Assembly (NCBI GenBank): GCA_002697475.1
Contig: NZVW01000042.1
Location: forward strand, 1 to 13,077
DNA from: Aquimarina sp.
Lineage (GTDB): Bacteria; Bacteroidota; Bacteroidia; Flavobacteriales; Flavobacteriaceae
Length of the DNA stretch: 13,077 nucleotides
Direction of reading: 5' to 3'
The stretch's first letter is position 1, and every line of letters begins with the position of its first letter. A program made the translations under genes and the position numbers. The notes beneath the pieces are model-generated. The model saw only the letters and a program-made list of their open reading frames with translations. It ran no database searches and was not told the DNA's origin. Below, piece after piece: positions 1 to 6,700 of the stretch.

Positions 1-255
1 GGTAAAAAATTTATTGAAGGTATGACTGTAGCAATTGAACCTATGATCAATATGGGTACCCATCGTGTTAAACAATTAAAGGATGGATGGACAATTGTAA
101 CGGCAGATGGCAAACCTAGCGCACATTTTGAACATGATGTAGCCTTAATTGACGGTAATCCTGAAATTCTTTCTACCTTCAAATATATCTACAAAGCACT
201 TGGCATTGAATCCGATGAAGAAGATCAATTCAGACAAGAAGCTTTGTCTATATAG
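1..255 (+). CDS. map: Methionine aminopeptidase, C-terminal part (5' truncated by window edge)
   Basis: The reading frame is open from base 1, and the upstream part of the gene lies outside the window. The 84 visible residues match the end of a type I methionine aminopeptidase, a cytosolic metalloenzyme that removes the initiator methionine from nascent proteins. Two metal-ligand motifs can be seen: VAIEPM (Glu at fragment residue 13) and SAHFEHD (Glu at fragment residue 44). These correspond to E204 and E235 of the E. coli enzyme. The segment between them, with DGWTIVTADGK, is also typical of the family. The first ATG in the window, at base 22, is internal and not the start. The stop is TAG at 253-255, followed 12 bases later by a methyltransferase gene on the same strand, so the two are probably cotranscribed. 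The identification is firm; the N-terminal half cannot be judged. Confidence 0.93.
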   Translation, partial: GKKFIEGMTVAIEPMINMGTHRVKQLKDGWTIVTADGKPSAHFEHDVALIDGNPEILSTFKYIYKALGIESDEEDQFRQEALSI

Positions 256-267
256 TTTCTATGATCT

Positions 268-1032
268 ATGAAACGCGTTGTAAAATTCTTTTTGAATAAA
301 ATACCAAGACCTATACTAATAAGTATAAGCTTTGTAATTAAACCACTTCTACCCTATTTTCTCAAAGGAAACAAATTTACAGATCCTATTGACGGCAGAA
401 GCTTTTCTAAGTTTCTACCCTATGGGTATGTAAAGCAAAGAGAAAATGCTCTTTCTCCTTCAACTTTTTCTTTGGAGCGACATAGGCTCTTGTGGTTATA
501 CCTAAAAAACAAAACCAGTTTCTTTTCTAAACCTTCTAAAGTGCTTCATTTTGCCCCTGAACAGGCCTTCTATAAAAAATTTAGAAAATTAAAACACCTT
601 GATTACACAACAACTGATCTCAACTCTCCCATTGCCGATGTAAAAGCAGACATCTGTAACCTACCATTTGATGATAATACCTATGACATTATTTTATGTA
701 ATCACGTCTTAGAGCATATCCCAGATGATACTAAAGCAATGCAGGAGCTTTACCGCATACTTAAACCGGGTGGAATGGCTATTCTTCAAATTCCGCAGGA
801 TCTGAGCAGAGAAAAAACTTTTGAAGATAATACCATTACCGATCCTAAAGAACGTACCAAAATTTTTGGACAATATGATCACGTTAGAGTTTATGGCAAA
901 GACTACTTTAACAAACTCAGATCAGCAGGCTTTAAAGTCGAAGAAGTCGATTACACTAACGAATTAAGACCAGAAGAAGTCACCAAATATGCTCTGGCGA
1001 AAGGTGAAATTATTCCTGTATGTTATAAGTAA
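268..1032 (+). CDS. Class I SAM-dependent methyltransferase (Methyltransf_11 type)
   Basis: This 254-residue protein has a Rossmann-type methyltransferase domain. Motif I is the unusual VLHFAPE (92-98) instead of a glycine-rich loop. It is followed by an acidic residue at the end of the second strand (TTTDLN, D117), ADICNLPF (127-134), the YDIILCNHVLEHIPD block (139-153) and ILKPGGMAILQIP (164-176). The N-terminal ~35 residues are basic and hydrophobic. Residues 37-73 resemble the zinc-ribbon-plus-SLERHR module of related methyltransferases. However, the four expected cysteines are replaced by D39, D42, S63 and T66. The substrate cannot be deduced; the family includes enzymes acting on small molecules, lipids and proteins. 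The ATG at 268 is chosen because it lies 12 bases after the map stop and gives the full domain. No transmembrane segment is certain, though residues 15-32 are hydrophobic. The methyltransferase class is confident; the specific function is unknown. Confidence 0.85.
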   Translation: MKRVVKFFLNKIPRPILISISFVIKPLLPYFLKGNKFTDPIDGRSFSKFLPYGYVKQRENALSPSTFSLERHRLLWLYLKNKTSFFSKPSKVLHFAPEQAFYKKFRKLKHLDYTTTDLNSPIADVKADICNLPFDDNTYDIILCNHVLEHIPDDTKAMQELYRILKPGGMAILQIPQDLSREKTFEDNTITDPKERTKIFGQYDHVRVYGKDYFNKLRSAGFKVEEVDYTNELRPEEVTKYALAKGEIIPVCYK

Positions 1033-1118
1033 GAAAATTCCTTAATCCCAGTAATAATGGGAGAAGCCTACTAAAATATTTCTTAAAATTCAATTTTTAT
1101 TTACCCTTATTTCATTGT

Positions 1119-1126
1119 TACATTTG
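1119..1126 (+). promoter_or_regulatory. Candidate Bacteroidota -7 promoter box for the lipoprotein gene
   Basis: TACATTTG matches the TAnnTTTG consensus of Bacteroidota housekeeping promoters exactly. It lies 25 bases before the ATG at 1152, leaving a 5' leader of about 20 bases. A T-run at 1094-1098, about 20 bases upstream, could serve as a weak -33 element in place of TTTG. The location between a same-strand gene ending at 1032 and a new start is sensible. The call is based on motif and position only. Confidence 0.5.
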
Positions 1127-1151
1127 CAGTATAACCAATTTAAATTATACA

Positions 1152-2126
1152 ATGAAAAACAAATCATTTTATGTGATTGCAGTAGCTGCAGTCATGTTAT
1201 TCTTATCTTCTTGTGACAAAGAAGAAAGTATCCAATCTACGGAAACATCTCAGAGCATTACTTTAAAAAACGGGATGATCGTCTTTAACACAATTGATGA
1301 TTTTGAAAAAACTATTGAAAGTTTGATGAAAAATCAAAGTAATCTTGATCAATGGGAAAAGAATTTCAATGGATTTACTTCAATGCGCACAGCATATGAC
1401 AATCTATCTGAAGATGATATGCAAAAAATTGCATCAAACAAATCTTCACATCAGTTTATAGATATATTAAAAATATCCGATGATCAGGAGCCGGAAGCTT
1501 TGATGAATATTGATGACGAGATATTAGCCACGCTAGTCAATGAAAATGGTCTTTTACAAATCGGTAATGATGTTTATAAATTCAGATACGATATGCTATA
1601 TAAGGTAGCTTATAAAGATCTTGATAAACTAGCAAACATAGACCGCTACAGCAAAGCTGATTTAAAAAGTAATACTATAGAAACATTTGAAGTTTCTCAT
1701 AATTATTTTGTGACAGACCTAAGTGAAAACTTTAAAGCGGATAGAACCTGCGATAGAAGGTACTGGAAAAAAGACAGAAAACGTCTTAAAGGAGAACAAT
1801 GGACAACGAATATAGGTTCATTATATTCTGGGGCCGGAGCAAGAACAAAACATCAGAAGAAGACTTTAGGGATATGGTGGAGAAATAAGACTCAAAGATT
1901 AAGACTGCGATTAAATGGTAATTATACTCAGGTTTTTCAAGGTATTCCACAACCTCCTATTGCGGTAAATGAAGATTCAGGATGGGCTACAGATGACGGT
2001 AGAGAAGCTTATACATTTGATTTTTGTGTAAACGTTAATTGTTCCTTTCAGATTAACAGCTTGACATCAACTCACGAGTGTACTTGTGATGATGGTAACT
2101 ATGAATCTTGTACTATTGTCTTCTAA
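1152..2126 (+). CDS. Uncharacterised lipoprotein, probably surface-exposed, cysteine-rich C terminus
   Basis: I do not recognise this 324-residue protein. It begins with a lipoprotein signal peptide: a hydrophobic core at residues 6-18 and lipobox LSSC with the lipidated cysteine at 21. The residues after it, CDKEES, fit the X-K-(D/E)2-X lipoprotein export signal described in Capnocytophaga. That suggests display on the outer-membrane surface. Residues 45-130 are acidic and probably helical (for example DDFEKTIESL). A short piece, GLLQIGNDVYKFR (133-145), looks like a strand pair. Residues 196-256 are strongly basic and rich in tryptophan and tyrosine. The C-terminal 33 residues carry five cysteines (292, 297, 310, 312, 320), and there is one more at 200, so disulfides or metal binding are possible. 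It has its own candidate promoter and a strong terminator, so it is probably monocistronic. No catalytic motif was found. Confidence 0.8.
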   Translation: MKNKSFYVIAVAAVMLFLSSCDKEESIQSTETSQSITLKNGMIVFNTIDDFEKTIESLMKNQSNLDQWEKNFNGFTSMRTAYDNLSEDDMQKIASNKSSHQFIDILKISDDQEPEALMNIDDEILATLVNENGLLQIGNDVYKFRYDMLYKVAYKDLDKLANIDRYSKADLKSNTIETFEVSHNYFVTDLSENFKADRTCDRRYWKKDRKRLKGEQWTTNIGSLYSGAGARTKHQKKTLGIWWRNKTQRLRLRLNGNYTQVFQGIPQPPIAVNEDSGWATDDGREAYTFDFCVNVNCSFQINSLTSTHECTCDDGNYESCTIVF

Positions 2127-2159
2127 GTTTTATATATTCCAACTTAAATATATGACCAA

Positions 2160-2191
2160 AAATGGACTACTTAAAATTAAGTAGTCCATTT
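2160..2191. terminator. Bidirectional intrinsic terminator between convergent genes
   Basis: This is a perfect 15-base inverted repeat with only two bases between the arms: AAATGGACTACTTAA at 2160-2174 and its exact reverse complement at 2177-2191. An A-run (2158-2162) precedes it and a T-rich tract (TTTAATTTT) follows it. It can therefore terminate the plus-strand lipoprotein gene and the minus-strand apbE unit. The apbE stop codon (2190-2192) overlaps the edge of the repeat. Confidence 0.88.
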
Positions 2192-3194
2192 AATTTTCAG
2201 GAAACCCGTTAAATGAGGCTGTTTTCAATTCTTTATTTTCATCTTCATAAATAATATATACTTTGAGTTCAGGGTGTTTTAGTAAAAAATCCTTAGTGTC
2301 CTGAAGCCCCATAGTCATCAAAGCTGTAGCATAGGCATCTGCTTCCATACACGTATTAGTTATGACAGACACGCTAAGCAAATTTGACTTATGCGGATAG
2401 CCGGTTTTAGTATTAATTATGTGTGCATACTTATTACCTTCTTCATCAGTTTTATATTTTCTATAACTACCAGAAGTTGCCATTGCATTATCCGATAATG
2501 AAATTACCTTACTATACGATTGAGAGCCATCAAAATTAGGATCCTCTACACCAATTTTCCAGGGACTATTCTTAACTTGATTTTTACCCTTGACCCTTAT
2601 TTCTCCGCCAATTTCCACAAGATAATTCGTATATCCTTTATGTTCTAAAAAATTTGCAACAACATCTACAGCATATCCCTTGGCCAGAGCGTTAAAATCA
2701 ATAAATGTTTTTGGATCTTCTTTATAAATTTTTCCTTCTGCAAGCATTACCTTATCCAAACCAACGGATTTTAACAACGTTTTTATTTTTGCACTGTCCA
2801 GTGATATCACTTTCCCTTCAGGTCCAAAATCCCAGGCATTTACTAATACCCCGATAGTGGGATCAAAAGCTCCTTCAGTTTGTTTATGAATTCTTTTAGA
2901 AGCCTCAAAAACGTTTTTAAAATGTCTATCCACAACCACCGTTGTATCTCCTTGATTAATCTTTGATATATCTGAAGAATCTATGTAGGTAGACATAGAC
3001 CTATTAATAACCTCAACTATACTATCATAAGATTTTGACAGATCTATATTTTCATTAGCCATAAATTGCACTGTGTAGCCAGTACCAAAAGCTTCTCCCT
3101 TAGTAAAATTTAGCTGTAGTTCAGTATTCTTATGTTCTTGTTTACAAGCCACAGCCAGCAAAAAAGAGCAAAAAATTAATATCAAATGTTTCAT
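2190..3194 (-). CDS. apbE: FAD:protein FMN transferase (ApbE), lipoprotein
   Basis: ApbE transfers FMN from FAD to a threonine of target proteins by a phosphoester bond, with Mg2+, outside the cytoplasmic membrane. Its known targets include NqrB and NqrC, both encoded in this window. The 334-residue protein has the family blocks in order: AFGTGYTV (35-42), GAFDPTIG with the following NAWDFG (108-124), DFNALAKGYAVD (166-177), EIGGEIRVKG (194-203), MATSGSYRKY (238-247), AHIINTKTGYP (257-267) and the metal-site region ADAYATALMTMG (285-296). A signal peptide with LLAVAC and a lipidatable Cys17 indicates membrane anchoring, as for other ApbE lipoproteins. The lipobox has Ala at -3, which is weaker than usual. 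The residues after Cys17 (KQEH) do not form a clear surface-export signal, so a periplasm-facing location fits. It is the last gene of a three-gene minus-strand unit, 8 bases after the 125-aa gene. Confidence 0.95.
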   Translation of the reverse strand: MKHLILIFCSFLLAVACKQEHKNTELQLNFTKGEAFGTGYTVQFMANENIDLSKSYDSIVEVINRSMSTYIDSSDISKINQGDTTVVVDRHFKNVFEASKRIHKQTEGAFDPTIGVLVNAWDFGPEGKVISLDSAKIKTLLKSVGLDKVMLAEGKIYKEDPKTFIDFNALAKGYAVDVVANFLEHKGYTNYLVEIGGEIRVKGKNQVKNSPWKIGVEDPNFDGSQSYSKVISLSDNAMATSGSYRKYKTDEEGNKYAHIINTKTGYPHKSNLLSVSVITNTCMEADAYATALMTMGLQDTKDFLLKHPELKVYIIYEDENKELKTASFNGFPEN

Positions 3195-3202
3195 TAGGTT
3201 AG

Positions 3203-3580
3203 TTAGTTAAGTGATGATTCAATAGTTTGTAAACCTGCATACTCCAGCAGGTATTTTTCATTTAATAAAACGGGTTGAGTTGGATCATCTGCATTTCGTA
3301 AACCAACCCCCGCATAAAAAACTTTAGCATTCTGTTCTCTTGCATGTTTTTTAAAGCTTTCCATCCAAACCATATCATAATTATGAGGATTATCCGGATA
3401 ACTCACCGCTCTTACAATAACAAAATAACGTTGATTTTTTTCATCAATGCATACAAATTGAGGATGTCTCCCTAACTGACTATTAACAGCTAAAAATTCA
3501 TATCCATTCTTTTGTAATTCCTCACCCACTATATTCATCGCCAGATTATGAAGCTCCTGCTTATTCAATATCCTTGTCAT
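3203..3580 (-). CDS. Conserved small protein of unknown function (125 aa) next to apbE
   Basis: This is a 125-residue soluble protein without signal peptide or membrane segment. It starts at an ATG 26 bases after the DUF4846 gene and ends 8 bases before apbE, so it is almost certainly cotranscribed with them. The predicted layout is an N-terminal helix (residues 7-25), then strands around GYEFLAVNSQ (26-35), PQFVCIDE (40-47) and RYFVIVRAVSY (51-61). A conserved-looking YDMVWMESFKKHA helix (68-80) and the strand KVFYAGVGL (86-94) follow. Similar proteins near flavobacterial nqr loci have, as far as I recall, sometimes been labelled 'NADH-quinone reductase subunit F'. That label would be misleading here, because no ferredoxin, FAD or NADH motif is present and there is only one cysteine (C44). 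The strand order loosely recalls nuclease-fold proteins, but no catalytic D...ExK triad is visible. Function unknown. Confidence 0.8.
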   Translation of the reverse strand: MTRILNKQELHNLAMNIVGEELQKNGYEFLAVNSQLGRHPQFVCIDEKNQRYFVIVRAVSYPDNPHNYDMVWMESFKKHAREQNAKVFYAGVGLRNADDPTQPVLLNEKYLLEYAGLQTIESSLN

Positions 3581-3606
3581 AGGTACAAAGATATTGTTTA
3601 TCCTAC

Positions 3607-4479
3607 TTATTTAAAACGTATAAATATAGGTTCTTCAAAATAATAACCAGGTGTTGCAACGGGTTGCTTCTCTGAGAAACGATACCAGGGAGAAATTGAT
3701 GATTCTACTGTATTTTTGAGTAAACATACACTTTGTGCAGGTGTGTAGCCTTGAACCATAGCAAATATCTTATTTCCTATGCCATCCCCAGCCTGATCCA
3801 CTATAATGTTAATATGACCCGGAGTTCCGGGGTCTACCAACATATCACCGATTGTCACTTCAGAAAGAGGAATTTTTTCAAGCTCATTATACAATGACAA
3901 TGTTCCTGAATAATTAAAAATTAAATTCAAATAATTATAAAAGTTACTTTCTGAATGATTTTCTGGTTTTGTCTTATGAAAGCTTACCTTATTGCCTCTT
4001 ATATTAGGTCTGTATCCTTTAGCGTAATCAAGCCAAGAACAATAATGACCCGATGTAAATTCAAAACCTATCTCAGATTGCCTATTTTGTTGCCATAAGA
4101 ATTCCGAACGCATTCGTATTAAAGCATCCGCGCATTGCTGTAATCCATTAGATGGCACATCAAGATCCAATATACCCTGATGCCAATCTTGTGCCCAAAA
4201 TTCTTCACCTGTGTACGTGTAAATCTTGCTTCCATAAACTTTCAATGTATAATGCTGTAGATAATGTTGAAATGAGTTTTCTGAAGTTTGTACTCTACTA
4301 TAACCTTCGGGAACTAAGATCCTTGTGGCAATCGTATTACCGCTTTTATTTATGAGCTCGCGCCCTATGTCATCACTCAGCTTATAATCTGGTTTTTGTT
4401 CCGCTAATTGAAAGTCATAATTCTGTCCCTTACAACCTGACAAAACCAAAAACACTATTAATAAATTAAAGTAATTCAT
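3607..4479 (-). CDS. DUF4846-family lipoprotein
   Basis: This 290-residue protein matches my knowledge of the DUF4846 family, whose function is undescribed. A signal peptide ends in lipobox LSGC with Cys16 as the lipidation site. Recognisable blocks are RILVPEGYSRV followed by NSFQHYLQHYTL (53-79), LQQCADALIRMRSEF (113-127), IGFEFTSGHYCSWLDYAKGYRP (137-158), GDMLVDPGTPGHINIIVD (211-228) and QGYTPAQS (243-250). The GD...PGH pattern and late strands suggest a compact globular domain. Residues after Cys16 (KGQN) lack a surface-export signal, so it probably faces the periplasm. The frame can be extended to a TTG at 4485, but the ATG at 4479 gives a normal signal peptide start and is preferred. 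It is first in the unit with the 125-aa gene and apbE, which hints at a role linked to flavinylated respiratory proteins; that link is inference only. Confidence 0.8.
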   Translation of the reverse strand: MNYFNLLIVFLVLSGCKGQNYDFQLAEQKPDYKLSDDIGRELINKSGNTIATRILVPEGYSRVQTSENSFQHYLQHYTLKVYGSKIYTYTGEEFWAQDWHQGILDLDVPSNGLQQCADALIRMRSEFLWQQNRQSEIGFEFTSGHYCSWLDYAKGYRPNIRGNKVSFHKTKPENHSESNFYNYLNLIFNYSGTLSLYNELEKIPLSEVTIGDMLVDPGTPGHINIIVDQAGDGIGNKIFAMVQGYTPAQSVCLLKNTVESSISPWYRFSEKQPVATPGYYFEEPIFIRFK

Positions 4480-4650
4480 TATCAAACATTTTATAAGAAA
4501 CGCTAAAAAAACATCTCTGTTGCGAGAAACTCAACTATTGATGTAATAAAACTCAATTTATGAAATTCTTAACAAACACCTAACTAGAACCCTCTGTCCT
4601 TAAACCAAATACCGGTATTGAAGCTTTATTAATTTTAAAAATCAAAACGT

Positions 4651-5329
4651 ATGAAAACTATAATTTTAAGTGTTTTTGCAGTTAGCTTCGCAATGGTATC
4701 CTATTCACAAGAAATAGAATTCAATGGCTTCAGTAAAGGAGATTTTGTAATCTCTGGTTCTGTTAACTATTACCACAGAAAGCATTCTTCTGAGTTTATA
4801 AGAAATGGAGAATCTTCTAATGATGAATACAAAACAAAGAATATATCTATTATTCCAGAAATTGAACATTTTATAAACCAGAACATATCATTAGGACTAA
4901 GAGCTGGTTACCTCTTTTCTGCGAACGAAAATAATATTCTTGATTCTAAAAACACAGATGAGGGCTACCTTTTAGGAATATTTGGTAAGTACTATTTTAA
5001 TACTAAAAAACGAATTTCATTTTTTACAGAAACTTCTCTATCCTAATTCAAAAAGAAATGGTGAAAGTTTTTCACTGGATGAAAATATTCTGAATTCTAA
5101 TTACATAAATGAACCCAAAACAATCTCATTTAGCTTCAGACCCGGAATAAATATTTTTCTGAATCAAAGGCTAGCATTGACCTCCACAATAGGGTAAATA
5201 AGTTATAATAGTTCCAGATCATCCTCCGAAGATTTAATAGACGATGATAAATTCTCCAATAAAAATAGATGGCTCGAAGCTTCATTAAACTTCGACAATT
5301 TCTATTTTGGAATCTTATATAGAATATAA
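4651..5329 (+). pseudogene. Decayed outer-membrane beta-barrel protein gene (frameshift plus in-frame stop)
   Basis: The first frame (4651-5046) begins with a clear signal peptide (residues 1-19, ending SYS before QE). It continues with alternating strands such as FVISGSVNYYH, ISLGLRAGYLF and GYLLGIFGKYYF, typical of small outer-membrane barrels, and stops at 5044-5046. Removing one base (T5044) joins it smoothly to the next frame, giving ETSL-SNSKRNG. That frame continues through FSFRPGINIFLNQRLALTSTIG to a TAA at 5195-5197. Beyond the TAA the same frame stays open as ISYNSSRSSS... to LNFDNFYFGILYRI and a stop at 5327-5329. Repaired, it would encode about 225 residues, normal for this class and ending in an aromatic barrel strand. 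Two independent lesions favour a true pseudogene over a single sequencing error. It lies between the nqr operon and the apbE unit. Confidence 0.82.
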
Positions 5330-5337
5330 CAAATCAA

Positions 5338-5366
5338 AAAAGACCGATACAGTGTATCAGTCTTTT
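5338..5366 (-). terminator. Intrinsic terminator of the nqr operon
   Basis: AAAAGAC (5338-5344) and GATAC (5346-5350) pair with GTATC (5354-5358) and GTCTTTT (5360-5366) around a three-base loop. The single non-matching position (C5345/A5359) becomes a G-U wobble in the minus-strand transcript, and a T-run follows on that strand. The hairpin therefore fits best as the end of the nqr transcript, 22 bases beyond the nqrF stop. It may also stop transcription from the plus-strand pseudogene. Confidence 0.82.
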
Positions 5367-5388
5367 CATTTCTTTAATCAATTTCAGA

Positions 5389-6699
5389 TTATCCTCCGAA
5401 ATCATCAAATCTTATATTCTCATCCGGGATACCAAAATCTTCTCCCATTTTTTGAACCGCCTTATTCATTAATGGTGGTCCACAGAAATATAGTTCTATA
5501 TCTTCAGGAGAATCATGCTTACTTAGGTAATTGTCAATAACACAGTTATGGACAAACCCAACGAAACCATCTCCTTCTTTATCGTCAAGATCTTTTTTAA
5601 CTTTCCAGTTATCTTCTTCTAAAGGCTCTGATAATGCTATATAGAAGCTAAAATTAGGGAAGTCTTTTTCTAACTGATAGAAGTGGTCTAAATAGAATAA
5701 CTCTCTCTTAGAACGACCTCCATACCAATAAGAAACTTTACGTCCTGTTTGCAAAGTTTTAAATAAATGGTACAAGTGAGAACGCATCGGTGCCATTCCT
5801 GCACCACCACCTACATATAACATCTCGGCTTCAGATTCATTTATAAAGAATTCTCCATAAGGCCCTGAAATCACCACTTTATCACCCGGCTTTTGTGCAA
5901 AGATATAAGATGATGCCACACCTGGATTAACATCCATCCAGCCATTTTTATTTCTATCCCAAGGTGGAGTAGCGATACGCACATTAAGCATAATATCTCT
6001 TCCTTCTGCAGGGTAAGAAGCCATAGAGTAAGCTCTCTCAACAGTCTCTGTATTTTTCATCACCAGAGGCCATAGGTTAAACTTATCCCATTCCATTTGA
6101 AATTTATCAGGAGTTTCGTGCTCCTCTGGGTGTGCAGTAATATCTATATCAGAGTATTTGATCTCACAAGGTGGTATTTCAATCTGAATATAACCTCCTG
6201 CCTTGTAATCCATATCCTCAGGGATTCTTACCACAAATTCCTTGATGAACGAAGCCACGTTGTAGTTACGAACTACTTCAGCTTCCCATTTTTTGATACC
6301 AAATACCTCCTCCGGTATCTCAATGTTCATATCTTGCTTCACTTTTACCTGACATGCAAGTCTGGCTCCGTGTTGTAATTCCTTTCTTGAAAAGTGAGGT
6401 GTCTCTGTAGGAAGTGCTTCTCCACCACCTGATAACACATGACACTCACACTGAATACAAGTACCTCCACCTCCACAGGCAGATGGTAAGAATATTTTTT
6501 GACTACCTAAAGTTGACAATAATGAACCCCCAGAAGGGACCTCGATTTCTTTCTCGCCATTGATGGTAATTTTTACCGGACCAGATGGCAATAACTTATC
6601 TTTAGCAAATAATAGTATACCTACTAAAATAAGCGTCAACGCTAAAAACGCTATAATCGTAATCGTAATCGTTCCGATTGTCGATGCTAAAAATATCAT
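5389..6699 (-). CDS. nqrF: Na+-translocating NADH:quinone reductase subunit F
   Basis: NqrF is the electron entry subunit: it oxidises NADH at FAD and passes electrons through a [2Fe-2S] centre. The 436-residue protein has one N-terminal membrane anchor (about residues 8-31). A plant-type ferredoxin domain follows, with cluster ligands C75, C81, C84 and C116 (PSACGGGGTCIQC and LACQV). An extra cysteine, C86, sits just after the third ligand. The FAD domain carries RAYSMASYP (222-230) and GPYGEFF (279-285). The NAD-binding part carries YVGGGAGMAPMRSH (295-308), SYWYGGRSKRELFY (323-336) and YFCGPPLMN (404-412). The end FDDFGG is typical. Its ATG lies one base after the nqrE stop, indicating tight coupling, and it is the last gene of the operon before a terminator. 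Catalytic domains face the cytoplasm. Confidence 0.98.
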   Translation of the reverse strand: MIFLASTIGTITITIIAFLALTLILVGILLFAKDKLLPSGPVKITINGEKEIEVPSGGSLLSTLGSQKIFLPSACGGGGTCIQCECHVLSGGGEALPTETPHFSRKELQHGARLACQVKVKQDMNIEIPEEVFGIKKWEAEVVRNYNVASFIKEFVVRIPEDMDYKAGGYIQIEIPPCEIKYSDIDITAHPEEHETPDKFQMEWDKFNLWPLVMKNTETVERAYSMASYPAEGRDIMLNVRIATPPWDRNKNGWMDVNPGVASSYIFAQKPGDKVVISGPYGEFFINESEAEMLYVGGGAGMAPMRSHLYHLFKTLQTGRKVSYWYGGRSKRELFYLDHFYQLEKDFPNFSFYIALSEPLEEDNWKVKKDLDDKEGDGFVGFVHNCVIDNYLSKHDSPEDIELYFCGPPLMNKAVQKMGEDFGIPDENIRFDDFGG

Positions 6700-6700
6700 A

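Noticed and set aside
1046..1062. Inverted repeat TCCCA...TGGGA with a seven-base loop after the methyltransferase gene, as a terminator
   Set aside because: The stem has only five pairs and no T-run follows, so termination is not supported.
4480..4485. Upstream TTG start at 4485 for the DUF4846 gene
   Set aside because: The ATG two codons later gives a normal lipoprotein signal peptide; the extension adds nothing.
5040..5050. Programmed ribosomal frameshift joining the two barrel frames
   Set aside because: No slippery heptamer or downstream structure is evident, and a second in-frame stop at 5195 makes decay the simpler explanation.
4982..5197. Separate small plus-strand gene starting at 4982
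   Set aside because: Its first part is out of frame with the barrel protein, and its later part is the continuation of the broken gene.
5215..5230. Near-identical 16-base match (15 of 16) between 5215-5230 and 5385-5400 at the nqrF end, as a duplication scar
   Set aside because: The match does not extend on either side, and about one such pair is expected by chance in this window.
5307..5540. Plus-strand open frame across the nqr terminator and nqrF end
   Set aside because: It is antisense to nqrF, crosses a hairpin terminator and has no protein-like features.
6097..6378. Plus-strand open frame inside nqrF
   Set aside because: It is a shadow of a strongly supported gene on the other strand.
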